42,824 nucleotides of DNA from positions 1-42,824 of the forward strand of contig JANQIP010000108.1 of NCBI GenBank assembly GCA_028282095.1, written 5' to 3'. A program made the position numbers and the translations under genes. A model generated the notes under the pieces. It had not been told where the DNA came from, ran no database searches, and worked only from the letters and a program-made list of their open reading frames with translations. Every line of letters begins with the position of its first letter. Position 1 is the first letter of the stretch. Positions 1-8,047 of this stretch are shown piece by piece. Origin of the DNA: Xanthobacteraceae bacterium (GTDB taxonomy: Bacteria > Pseudomonadota > Alphaproteobacteria > Rhizobiales > Xanthobacteraceae).

Positions 1-118
1 CTTTGCTTGGTCGCATGATCTGGTCCGAAAAGACTGCCAACTTTGCGGGATCATGCTCTCTTTGCTTGGTCGCATGATCTGGTCCGAAAAGTCTGCCAAC
101 TTTTCGGGATCATGCTCT
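1..118 (-). repeat. Palindromic repeat A, two tandem copies
   Basis: Two near-identical units of 59 bp follow each other directly. Each holds GCATGATC, then CCGAAAAG, a short centre, then CTTTTCGG (CTTTGCGG in the first) and GATCATGC, so each unit can fold into a hairpin. The same element recurs near 21138, 25482, 31197, 34276, 37138, 39648 and 42731-42824. It lies in intergenic space with no coding content. Confidence 0.9.
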
Positions 119-196
119 AGCAATCGTGCCGATCTTCTTCAGCGCTGGCGCGCCCAACATGTTTCGAAGGTATGACGTCGCAACAGCCGACTCGCT

Positions 197-254
197 CTAG
201 TGATGCGGCACCAACACAATGAGACGAGTCCAAGCGTTGGTGCCGCATCACTAG
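197..254. repeat. Palindromic repeat B
   Basis: Long inverted repeat bounded by CTAG on both sides. The arms TGATGCGGCACCAAC and GTTGGTGCCGCATCA enclose a loop of about 22 bases. Further copies lie at 20963-21017, 25311-25364 and 41449-41504. The loop is inverted in the 20963 copy, as expected when a cruciform flips. Confidence 0.9.
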
Positions 255-275
255 GGGCTTGTGCAAGCTGGCTCA

Positions 276-1526
276 TTATTTTGCCGTGATCAGGTCGGCG
301 CAGGTCAGCGCTACGATCTTCGTCGCTGCGAGTAGATCGTCCAGACGCAGATTTTCCTCGGCATTATGCGCGTTGGCTTCGAGCAGCGAGCGTGGTCCCG
401 CCCCGTAAAGCGCAACAGGAATGCCTCGGGCGGCATAATGGCGCGCATCGGTGTAGAGCGCAACGCCGGTGACCGGCACATCAAGCCCAAGGACTGCACG
501 GGCGTGACGCCGGATCGCCGTGCAGATCAGCTCAGTCCCCGGCTGCGGGGTGAGCGGCTGCGCCACCATGATCCGTCGGACATCCACCGATACGCCGGGA
601 TGCCGCGCGACGACGGCCGTGATCAGGGCACGCAGGTCGCGTTCGGCGGCGTCGCAGCTTTCCTCAGGAATGATGCGGCGGTCGAGCCGGAACGTCACGC
701 GATCGGGCACGACATTGGTGTTGATGCCGCCCGCGATCAAACCGATATTGAGCGTTGGCGTGGAAATCCCGGTGACGTCCGAGCGCGTTTTTGCAAGCCC
801 CGAACGGCTGTCATAGAGCGCGGTGAGAATCGCGGTGGCGGCGGCGAGCGCATCGACCCCGGTGTCCGGCATGGCCGCATGCGCCTGCTTGCCGATGACC
901 TCGACTTCCAGATGCAGGCATCCATTGTGGGCGGTGACGATGGCGTAGGAGAATCCCGCTGCAATCGCCAGGTCGGGACGCGTGAGCCCCTGATCGAGCA
1001 GCCATTTCGGACCGATCTCGCCGCCTGCCTCCTCGTCATAGGTGAAATGCAGTTCGATGGTCCCGCCGAGCCGCGCACCGCTGGCGGCGGCCGCCTTCAG
1101 AGCCAGCAAAGCGAAGGTGTAGGTCGCAAAATCCGACTTCGATACCGCGACCCCGCGGCCATACATCGTCTTCCCATGCGGCCCTGTTTCGATCGCCGCT
1201 CCGTAAGGATCATGGCGCCAGCCGAGACCGGGCGGAACCACGTCGCCATGGGCGTTGAGGGCGACAACCGGCCCGCTGCCGAAGCGATGGCGAATGATCA
1301 GATTGGTTGCGCTCACCATGCCGGCGGCGCGTACCGTCGCCTGCGGTACCGGATGCGCCTCAACGGCAAATCCGAGTGCTGCGAGCAGGTCGCCGGCGCG
1401 AATTGCATGGGCTGCGCAGTCGCCGGGGGGATTGTCGCTCGGCGTCTTCACAAGTTCAGCAAGAAACGCCGTCTCCTGCGCGAAACGGCTGTCGACAAAG
1501 GCGGTGAGCTGATCGGCAAGCGTCAT
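276..1526 (-). CDS. M20 family metallopeptidase/deacylase with altered metal site
   Basis: A 416-residue cytosolic protein of the ArgE/DapE/aminoacylase (M20) family, which hydrolyses amide bonds of N-acyl or N-carbamoyl amino acids or dipeptides. The first-zinc motif HGDVVP (H93, D95), the catalytic pair E165-E166, the dimer-domain His in GKQAHA (H216) and the C-terminal His in NAHNAEEN (H387) are present. The usual bridging Asp of the GRGxxD motif is Val128 (GRGVAVSKSD), and the usual acidic ligand about 27 residues after the Glu pair is not evident. Its ATG overlaps the stop of the upstream M20 gene (1523) in an ATGA overlap, so the two are cotranscribed. The family and neighbours suggest a role in hydantoin or purine breakdown, compare the M20 protein YgeY in the E. 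coli hyuA-ygfK region. The substrate cannot be read from sequence. Confidence 0.85.
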   Translation of the reverse strand: MTLADQLTAFVDSRFAQETAFLAELVKTPSDNPPGDCAAHAIRAGDLLAALGFAVEAHPVPQATVRAAGMVSATNLIIRHRFGSGPVVALNAHGDVVPPGLGWRHDPYGAAIETGPHGKTMYGRGVAVSKSDFATYTFALLALKAAAASGARLGGTIELHFTYDEEAGGEIGPKWLLDQGLTRPDLAIAAGFSYAIVTAHNGCLHLEVEVIGKQAHAAMPDTGVDALAAATAILTALYDSRSGLAKTRSDVTGISTPTLNIGLIAGGINTNVVPDRVTFRLDRRIIPEESCDAAERDLRALITAVVARHPGVSVDVRRIMVAQPLTPQPGTELICTAIRRHARAVLGLDVPVTGVALYTDARHYAARGIPVALYGAGPRSLLEANAHNAEENLRLDDLLAATKIVALTCADLITAK

Positions 1527-2785
1527 GGGCTGGTGCTGAAATGCAGGAGAAAGTCGCGCAAGACGCGCGCGGCGAGATCGGCATCCTCGGCGCTGATCGA
1601 TTCTAGCGGACTATGACTGATCCCGCCATTGCCGCAACGCACGAACAGCATGCCAATCTCGGTGATGCCGTGGAACATTACTGCGTCATGGCCGGCACCG
1701 CTGACGAGGTGGCGGACCTGCACACCGCATCTCGCAACGGCGCCCTCGAGCTTGGCCTGCATTTGCGGCGAGCAAGACACGGACGGGCTCCGCGATGTTT
1801 CGTGGATCTCGATGGTCACGCCGCGCCGCGCCGCGATCTGTGCCGAGCCAGCCGAGATGTCCGCGGCGGCCGCTTGCAAGACTTCATCTTCGGCGGCGCG
1901 GATATCGAGGGAGAGCTCGCACAGCTTAGGGATAACGTTGACTGTCCCTTCTGGCACCGTGATCTTGCCGACCGTACCGACGAGCCCCGCGGTTGCCGCG
2001 CAATGTCGTTCGACGAAAAGCACGATTTCCGCCGCCGCGGTCGCCGCGTCGCGACGCAGCGCCATCGGCACCGTTCCCGCGTGACCGGCGCTGCCGTGAA
2101 CCGTGATCGCATAGCGCGCTGCGCCGGCGATCGAGGTGACGATCGAGAGCGGCAGCCCCTCGTCGAGCAGAACGGGGCCCTGCTCGATATGGACTTCGAC
2201 ATAGCCGAGAAGATCATGCGCCGCTCGGCCAAGGCGAGCAATCGCGGCGGGATCGAGACCGGCAGCGCGCAGCGCCCCGTCCAACGTTTCGCCGGCTTCA
2301 TCACGCCTGCGTAGCAGCGCAGGATCGAAACGCCCGGCAACCGCACTGCTGCCTAGATAGGCGGAGGAGAAACGCACGCCTTCCTCTTCGGAAAACCCGA
2401 TCACCTCGATTGCGAACGGCAGCCGCCGCCGCGCGCGGTTAAGGTCATCCACCACGGCAATGGCCGTCAGGATGCCAAGACGGCCGTCATATTTCCCGGC
2501 ATTGCGCACCGTGTCGTAATGCGAGCCGACAATGAGCGTGCCGGCGGCGGACGTGCTGCCGGCATAGCGGCCGACGACATTGCCGACGGCATCGATGCTG
2601 CTCACCATGCCGGCATCGCGCATCCACTCGCGCAACTGCGCTGCCGTCGCGCGGTGCGCTGCTGACAGGTAGGTGCAGGTCAGTCCCGCCTCCGATTCCG
2701 ACAGGCGGGCCAACTGCTCGGCCCGCGCGAGAATGTGCGGACCAAAACGACCTGTGTCTGCATGATCAGGAGGCGACTTGGTCAT
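1523..2785 (-). CDS. Allantoate amidohydrolase / N-carbamoyl amino acid hydrolase (M20)
   Basis: A 420-residue Zn-dependent hydrolase of the AllC/HyuC/beta-ureidopropionase type. It would convert allantoate to ureidoglycine/ureidoglycolate plus ammonia and CO2, or cleave N-carbamoyl amino acids. Motifs follow the family: GSHYDTV (first His and Asp), AGKYDG (bridging Asp), SEEEGVRF (Glu pair), VEVHIEQGP and the C-terminal SGAGHDA and SHSP. ATG 2785 is preferred to the longer frame beginning at 2860, because the extra 25 residues are Arg-rich and lie across the divergent promoter. It is the first gene of a minus-strand pair, divergent from puuD. Next to PuuE, which makes allantoate, the allantoate activity is the more likely one; the hydantoinase at 8048 makes N-carbamoyl hydrolysis a real alternative. 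Confidence 0.85.
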   Translation of the reverse strand: MTKSPPDHADTGRFGPHILARAEQLARLSESEAGLTCTYLSAAHRATAAQLREWMRDAGMVSSIDAVGNVVGRYAGSTSAAGTLIVGSHYDTVRNAGKYDGRLGILTAIAVVDDLNRARRRLPFAIEVIGFSEEEGVRFSSAYLGSSAVAGRFDPALLRRRDEAGETLDGALRAAGLDPAAIARLGRAAHDLLGYVEVHIEQGPVLLDEGLPLSIVTSIAGAARYAITVHGSAGHAGTVPMALRRDAATAAAEIVLFVERHCAATAGLVGTVGKITVPEGTVNVIPKLCELSLDIRAAEDEVLQAAAADISAGSAQIAARRGVTIEIHETSRSPSVSCSPQMQAKLEGAVARCGVQVRHLVSGAGHDAVMFHGITEIGMLFVRCGNGGISHSPLESISAEDADLAARVLRDFLLHFSTSP

Positions 2786-2905
2786 CGGCGGCCCACAGAC
2801 GACTTTCAGCGACCGCGACGCGGTTGCACACCGCCATGCCTTGAAGCGACCGGCTCGCATATGCCATTCTGCGGTGCCGGCAGTAAGGGGAAGGCAATTT
2901 CCATC

Positions 2906-4099
2906 GTGGAGACTGTCATCATAGAATGGCTGAGCCTGGCCATTCGCTGGCTACATGTCATTGCCGGCATCGCGTGGATCGGCAGCTCGTTCTATTTCAT
3001 CCATCTCGACCTTAGCCTCAGGCACCGCGCCTACCTGCCACAAGGGGTCCAGGGCGACGCCTGGCAAGTGCATGGCGGCGGCTTCTACCACATCGTGAAG
3101 TACCTCGTCGCGCCGTCGCAGATGCCGGACACACTCACTTGGTTCAAATGGGAAGCGTACACCACTTGGCTGTCCGGGATAGCGCTGCTGGTGATCGTCT
3201 ACTACCTTGCAGCGGATCTGTTCCTCATCGACAAATCGGTTCGCGACATATCCGCGGGCGCGGCGGTTGCGATCAGTGTTGCGTCGGTGGCGCTGGGTTG
3301 GCTCGCCTATGAGGGGCTGTGCCGGTCTCCGCTCGGCCGCCACGACCTCACGCTTGCGCTCGTCGGCTACGGCTTTTTGGTGCTTCTCACCTATGCCTTC
3401 ACCCAAGTGTTCAGCGGGCGCGGCGCCTTTATGCAGATCGGGGCGCTGATCGGCACGATCATGGTTGCCAACGTGTTCGTGATCATCATCCCCCTCCAGA
3501 AAAAGACTGTCGCGGCGCTGCGCGCCGGGCGCGAGCCCGACCCGACATGGGGCGAGCAAGCAAAGCAGCGCTCGATCCATAACAATTATCTCACCCTGCC
3601 GGTTGTCTTCCTGATGATCAGCAATCACTATCCGCTGGTCTATGCGACACGCTTCAACTGGCTGATCGTGGCGATCGTGCTGGCGATCGGCCCCGTCATC
3701 CGCCATTTCTTCAACGCGCGGCACGCGGGCAGGGCAAGTCCCTGGTGGACCTGGGGTGTGGCTGCGGCGGGCATGGCCGCAATCGCATGGCTGTCGGCGG
3801 CGGGACCACGCGGCACCGATACCGGGGCCTTGCAAGCCGCGCCGACATTGACGCAGGTCGAAGACATTGTCCTGTCCCGCTGCAGCATGTGCCACATGGC
3901 CGAGCCGGTCTGGGCGGGACTTGCCAGCCCGCCGAAAGGCATCATGCTCGACACCGCCGAGCGCATCCACCTCCATGCGCGACTGATCGATCTCAGTACG
4001 GTACGCTCGCACGCGATGCCTCCCGGGAATGTCACCGAGATGACAGGCGAGGAGCGGGCATTGCTCGCAGCCTGGATCGCCAGCGGGAGCGCGCGATGA
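2906..4099 (+). CDS. puuD: Membrane urate oxidase (urate hydroxylase) PuuD with cytochrome c domain
   Basis: Oxidises urate to 5-hydroxyisourate at the inner membrane. The N-terminal part has several hydrophobic segments and the family opening (IIEWLSLAIRW, then HVIAGIAWIGSSFYFI). The C-terminal part carries a haem c site, CSMCH (C326-C329-H330), with a following Met-rich stretch (HAMPPGN) that can supply the distal ligand. This form passes electrons to the respiratory chain and so, unlike cofactor-free uricase, need not make hydrogen peroxide (family knowledge). I chose GTG 2906 because the protein then starts like other PuuD proteins (VETVIIEW) and a GGGGAAGG purine tract lies just upstream; an ATG at 2861 is the alternative. 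First gene of the plus-strand operon; its TGA overlaps the puuE ATG. Confidence 0.92.
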   Translation: METVIIEWLSLAIRWLHVIAGIAWIGSSFYFIHLDLSLRHRAYLPQGVQGDAWQVHGGGFYHIVKYLVAPSQMPDTLTWFKWEAYTTWLSGIALLVIVYYLAADLFLIDKSVRDISAGAAVAISVASVALGWLAYEGLCRSPLGRHDLTLALVGYGFLVLLTYAFTQVFSGRGAFMQIGALIGTIMVANVFVIIIPLQKKTVAALRAGREPDPTWGEQAKQRSIHNNYLTLPVVFLMISNHYPLVYATRFNWLIVAIVLAIGPVIRHFFNARHAGRASPWWTWGVAAAGMAAIAWLSAAGPRGTDTGALQAAPTLTQVEDIVLSRCSMCHMAEPVWAGLASPPKGIMLDTAERIHLHARLIDLSTVRSHAMPPGNVTEMTGEERALLAAWIASGSAR

Positions 4100-5049
4100 C
4101 AACCGGCGCACGGACAGTGGGCGCCGGATATCCCCGCGACCTTATCGGCTATGGCGCCAATCCCCCCGATGCCCGCTGGCCGGGGCGCGCCCGGATCGCG
4201 GTGCAGTTCGTCATCAACTATGAGGAGGGTGGCGAGAGCTGCATTCTGCACGGCGATCCCACGTCGGAGGCGTTTCTCTCCGATGTGCTCGGCGCCGAGC
4301 CGTGGCCAGGCCAGCGTCATATGAACATCGAGTCGATGTACGAGTACGGCGCGCGTGCGGGTTTCTGGCGCCTGTGGCGGCTGTTCACCGCCCGCAGGCT
4401 GCCGGTCACAGTATTCGCCGTCGCGCAGGCGTTACGCCGCAATCCGACGGCGGTGGCGGCAATGCGCGAGGCGGGTTGGGAAATCGCGTCCCACGGTCTC
4501 AAATGGATCGATTACAAGGATGCGCCGGAAGCCGAGGAACGCGCCCACATGGCGCAGGCGATCCGCATCCATGCCGAGGCGACCGGCGAGCGACCGCTCG
4601 GCTGGTACACCGGTCGGTGTTCGACAAATACCCTCAAGGCGGTGCTCGACGACGGCGGCTTCGTCTACTCCTCCGATTCCTACGCCGATGATCTTCCCTA
4701 TTTCGTGCGGGGCCCGCGGGGGCCGCATGTCATCGTACCCTACAGTCTCGATGCCAACGACATGCGCTTCATCAATCCGCAGGGCTTTGCGACCGGGGAG
4801 GCATTCTTCATCTATCTCCGTGACACCTTCGATGTGCTTTATGCGGAGGGCGATACGGCGGCGAAGATGATGTCGGTCGGACTGCATTGCCGTCTCGTCG
4901 GTCGGCCGGGGCGGTTTGCGGGCCTTGTCCGCTTTCTTGACCACATTGCCAAACACGATCGGGTCTGGGTCGCGATGCGGCTCGACATCGCCCGCCACTG
5001 GCAGAGCGAGCACGCGGACCTCGCGGCCGACGCACCCGCCATCGCCTAA
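4096..5049 (+). CDS. puuE: Allantoinase PuuE (polysaccharide-deacetylase fold)
   Basis: A 317-residue member of the PuuE branch of the NodB/polysaccharide deacetylase fold. It hydrolyses allantoin to allantoate without relation to the amidohydrolase-type allantoinase. Typical stretches are YPRDLIGYGANPPDARWPG, the NYEEGGE segment, SMYEYGARAGFWR and the SHGLKW and GWYTGR motifs. The start ATG at 4096 overlaps the puuD stop (ATGA), which implies translational coupling. A longer open frame runs upstream to 3745, but it lies inside puuD. The next gene begins two bases after the TAA. Confidence 0.93.
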   Translation: MTTGARTVGAGYPRDLIGYGANPPDARWPGRARIAVQFVINYEEGGESCILHGDPTSEAFLSDVLGAEPWPGQRHMNIESMYEYGARAGFWRLWRLFTARRLPVTVFAVAQALRRNPTAVAAMREAGWEIASHGLKWIDYKDAPEAEERAHMAQAIRIHAEATGERPLGWYTGRCSTNTLKAVLDDGGFVYSSDSYADDLPYFVRGPRGPHVIVPYSLDANDMRFINPQGFATGEAFFIYLRDTFDVLYAEGDTAAKMMSVGLHCRLVGRPGRFAGLVRFLDHIAKHDRVWVAMRLDIARHWQSEHADLAADAPAIA

Positions 5050-5051
5050 GG

Positions 5052-5942
5052 ATGCCTATGCCGCCGGTTTCACTCGACTCCCTCAACCGTGCCAGCGAAG
5101 CAGACTTCATTGCGGCGCTGGGCGATATTTTCGAGCATGCGCCTTGGGTCGCGGCGGCTGCGGCGGAGCAGCGGCCATTTGCGACGCTGGATGCGCTCTT
5201 ACAAGCGATGACGCGCGCGGTGCGCGAGGTTGCGGCCGATCGGCAGATCGAGCTGATCGCCGGCCATCCCGACCTTGCGGGCAAGGCGGCGCGGGCAGGC
5301 GAACTCACGGCGGCCTCGCGCGCGGAACAAAGCTCGGCCGGCCTCGATAGCCTGACTGATCGGCAGTACGACGCCTTGCATCGCCTCAACGCCGCCTATC
5401 GGGCGAAATTCGCCATGCCCTTCATCGTCTGCGTGCGGCGCCACACCAAGGAATCCATTATTGCGCTGTGCGAGCGGCGGCTGAACAACACGCCTGCCCT
5501 GGAGCGCGTTACGGCTCTGGAGGAGATCTTCCGCATCGCTGCGTTGCGCCTCGATGAGCGCGTCACCGCGCCCGAACGACTCAAGGTACACGGCCGGCTG
5601 TCGACGCATGTGCTCGATACTCAGGCGGGGCGCCCCGGGCAGGGAATTCCGGTCGAGCTTGCAGAGATTGGCGAGGATGAGCGCCGGCATGTGGCGCGCG
5701 CCGTCACCAATGCAGACGGGCGGACCGACCGGCCGCTGATCGAAGGCCGCCCGTTGCCGATCGGCCGTTACGAGTTGAGCTTTCAGGTCGCGGCCTATTT
5801 CGCCGCGCAGCAGATACGGCTCGCCGAGCCCCCCTTTCTCGACAGGATTCCTATCCGCTTCGCCATTGCCGAACCGGAAGGACACTACCACGTGCCGCTC
5901 CTGGTCACGCCGTGGAGCTACACGACCTACCGTGGTAGCTGA
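5052..5942 (+). CDS. Bifunctional OHCU decarboxylase (UraD) - HIU hydrolase (UraH) fusion
   Basis: A 296-residue fusion of the two enzymes that follow urate oxidase. Residues 8-165 are 2-oxo-4-hydroxy-4-carboxy-5-ureidoimidazoline decarboxylase, with the catalytic His in AGHPDLAGKA (H72) and the SRAEQSSAGL segment. Residues 183-296 are the transthyretin-like hydroxyisourate hydrolase, with LSTHVLDTQAGRPG at the start and the diagnostic C-terminal tetrapeptide YRGS. The domains act in the order C-terminal then N-terminal, yielding S-allantoin for PuuE. The start may be Met1 or Met3; the purines of the puuE stop (TAAGG) serve as ribosome site. No peroxisomal-type or secretion signal is seen, so it should be cytosolic. 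Confidence 0.93.
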   Translation: MPMPPVSLDSLNRASEADFIAALGDIFEHAPWVAAAAAEQRPFATLDALLQAMTRAVREVAADRQIELIAGHPDLAGKAARAGELTAASRAEQSSAGLDSLTDRQYDALHRLNAAYRAKFAMPFIVCVRRHTKESIIALCERRLNNTPALERVTALEEIFRIAALRLDERVTAPERLKVHGRLSTHVLDTQAGRPGQGIPVELAEIGEDERRHVARAVTNADGRTDRPLIEGRPLPIGRYELSFQVAAYFAAQQIRLAEPPFLDRIPIRFAIAEPEGHYHVPLLVTPWSYTTYRGS

Positions 5943-5966
5943 ATTTGATCGGACAATAACAGGACC

Positions 5967-8018
5967 ATGGTCGATCTCGTCCCCATTCCGTTTGGTGTGC
6001 TCATTGCGCGACTGTTCCGCGAGCTGGAGCAAAAGCGTGCGGTTTTCGACTTGCCGGTCCGGCGTTTTGCCCAGCGCAACTCTGCTCATGACCTGTCGGT
6101 CATCTGTCACGGCCAGCGCGCCGCGAGTCCGCTCGGCCCAGCCGCCGGACCGCACACCCAGATGGCGCAGAACATCGCTTTGTCGTGGCTGGCGGGAGGA
6201 CGCGTGATCGAACTGAAGACCGTCCAGATCAAGGACGATCTCAGAATTCCCCGTCCGTGCATCGATGTGCAGACCGTCGGATTCAATGTCGAATGGTCAC
6301 AGGAACTGACGCTCGCGCAATCGCTGGAGGAATATGTCAAAGGCGCGATGCTGGTCGAGATGCTGAAGGCATCCGGCCTCGCCCCGGATTTCGGGGATAC
6401 GATATTCGACATGAGCGTCGGCTATAACCTTGCGGGTGTGAGCTCGGACAAGCTGCGCGCGTTCATGGCGGGACTACTCGATGCCGGGCCGCTCATTGAA
6501 AAGCTGCGCGCGCAGATTCCTGAGCCGTGGAAACATCTGCGCGATCTGCCCTACCCTACGCGCATATCCGACACGCTGACTCTATCCACCTTCCACGGTT
6601 GTCCGCCCGAGGAAATCGAGCGCATCGCTGCATTTCTGCTGGAGGAGATCGGGCTGCATGTGGTGATCAAGCTCAATCCCACTTTGCTTGGACGCGATGA
6701 GCTGTACGGCATGCTTCACGACCGGCTGGGCTATACCGAACTCATCGTGCCCGAAACCGCGTTCGACACCGACGCGTCGTGGGACGCGGTCGCCGGTTTT
6801 GTCGACCGCCTGGACCGGCTGGCGGCAAAGCTCGGCCGGGGTTTTGGGGTGAAGTTCTCCAACACGCTTGTCGTGCATAATCACAAGCATTTCTTTCCGG
6901 CGAGCGAACAGCAGATGTATCTCTCCGGGGCGCCGTTGCATCCGCTGGCGATCGCCTTGGTGCAGAAATTCCGGTCGGCATTCGGCGATCGTATCCCTGT
7001 TTCCTTTTCCGCTGGAATCGATGCGGAGAACTTCGCTGATGCTGTGGGAATCGGCCTGCGGCCGGTCACCGTGTGCACCGATCTCCTCAAACCAGGCGGC
7101 TACCGCCATGGCTATCGCTATATCGGGGCGCTGACCGATCGGATGAAAGCGGCGATGGCGCCCGATATCGACAGCTTTGTTATTGCTGCGCATGGGCAGG
7201 GCGAGGCGGCGCTGGCAGTGCTCGACCTGCCACCTGACCTCGCCGCGGCATGCCGCACCGCGCTCGCAGAAAAGGGTGACCTGCGCGTCGCCGCAGGCGG
7301 GGCGTTCGATGCCTGGGTGGCCGCCGCGCGTCTTCACAACACCGAAGTCTACGCTGAGCGGGTCATGCGCGATGAACGCTATTGCGCAGCGGCAAACGCG
7401 ACGGTGCCGAAGAAGATCGGCCGTCATCTGGTGATGTTCGACTGTTTCACTTGCGACAAGTGCATTCCGGTTTGCCCGAACGATGCGAATTTCAGTTTCG
7501 CCATTCCGCCGGGGCGGTATCCCGCCGAGCGCCTGCGTCCCGCCGCGAACGGCTTCGTTGTCGAGCCTGCCGACACGATCGCCATAACCAAGCCGCGCCA
7601 ATTCGGCACGTTCGCTGATGCTTGCAACGAATGCGGCAATTGCGATGTTCTGTGCCCCGAGGACGGCGGCCCCCATCTCGTGAAACCGCTTTTCTTCGGC
7701 AGTCTTGAGTCCTTTTCGGCGGCGCCGCATCGCGATGGCTTTGTGATCGAGCGCCTTGCCGGAGGCGTGCGCATGCGCGCGCGACTCAATGGCCGGACGG
7801 TTTGCATGGAGACCGAAGACTCGCGCCTGCGCTACATCGGCAACAGTTTTGATCTGCGCCTCGACCTCGCCGATCCAGCGGGGACCGCGCAGGGCCATGC
7901 CGACGGGCCGGTCGATCTGACGCCGCTGCGCATCATGGATCACCTTCTAAGGGCGGTGACGGCGTCGCAGGCTGTCAATTTCGTCAGCGCCTCACTTGAG
8001 CATTCGTCGGTGAATTGA
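5967..8018 (+). CDS. YgfK-like iron-sulfur oxidoreductase lacking the flavin domain
   Basis: A 683-residue protein whose first ~450 residues match the N-terminal half of E. coli YgfK (putative selenate-reductase/glutamate-synthase-like subunit): PIPFGVLIARLF, GPAAGPHTQMAQNI, GGRVIELKTVQI, MSVGYNL, STFHGCPPEEIE and LKPGGY. This half has a dihydroorotate-dehydrogenase-like TIM-barrel character. The C-terminal part holds two 4Fe-4S motifs, CFTCDKCIPVCP and CNECGNCDVLCP. Enteric YgfK is about 1000 residues and has a pyridine-nucleotide/FAD domain; I see no GxGxxG motif here. Electrons may therefore come from, or go to, a separate partner. A good start (AACAGGACC before ATG 5967) and tight spacing place it in the urate operon, directly before the hydantoinase, an association also seen in the E. 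coli hyuA/ygfK region. The substrate is unknown; a reducible pyrimidine or hydantoin is one inference. Confidence 0.8.
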   Translation: MVDLVPIPFGVLIARLFRELEQKRAVFDLPVRRFAQRNSAHDLSVICHGQRAASPLGPAAGPHTQMAQNIALSWLAGGRVIELKTVQIKDDLRIPRPCIDVQTVGFNVEWSQELTLAQSLEEYVKGAMLVEMLKASGLAPDFGDTIFDMSVGYNLAGVSSDKLRAFMAGLLDAGPLIEKLRAQIPEPWKHLRDLPYPTRISDTLTLSTFHGCPPEEIERIAAFLLEEIGLHVVIKLNPTLLGRDELYGMLHDRLGYTELIVPETAFDTDASWDAVAGFVDRLDRLAAKLGRGFGVKFSNTLVVHNHKHFFPASEQQMYLSGAPLHPLAIALVQKFRSAFGDRIPVSFSAGIDAENFADAVGIGLRPVTVCTDLLKPGGYRHGYRYIGALTDRMKAAMAPDIDSFVIAAHGQGEAALAVLDLPPDLAAACRTALAEKGDLRVAAGGAFDAWVAAARLHNTEVYAERVMRDERYCAAANATVPKKIGRHLVMFDCFTCDKCIPVCPNDANFSFAIPPGRYPAERLRPAANGFVVEPADTIAITKPRQFGTFADACNECGNCDVLCPEDGGPHLVKPLFFGSLESFSAAPHRDGFVIERLAGGVRMRARLNGRTVCMETEDSRLRYIGNSFDLRLDLADPAGTAQGHADGPVDLTPLRIMDHLLRAVTASQAVNFVSASLEHSSVN

Positions 8019-8047
8019 GGTCGGTAGACCTAACCCAGGAGCACAAA

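Noticed and set aside
1..118. Tandem repeats considered as a CRISPR array
   Set aside because: The 59-bp units are repeated whole, with no unique spacers, and the unit is a dispersed palindromic element.
366..1616. Long plus-strand open frame of 416 codons opposite the M20 peptidase
   Set aside because: Shadow frame: the minus strand carries clear M20 motifs, while this translation is Arg/Gly-rich with no domain.
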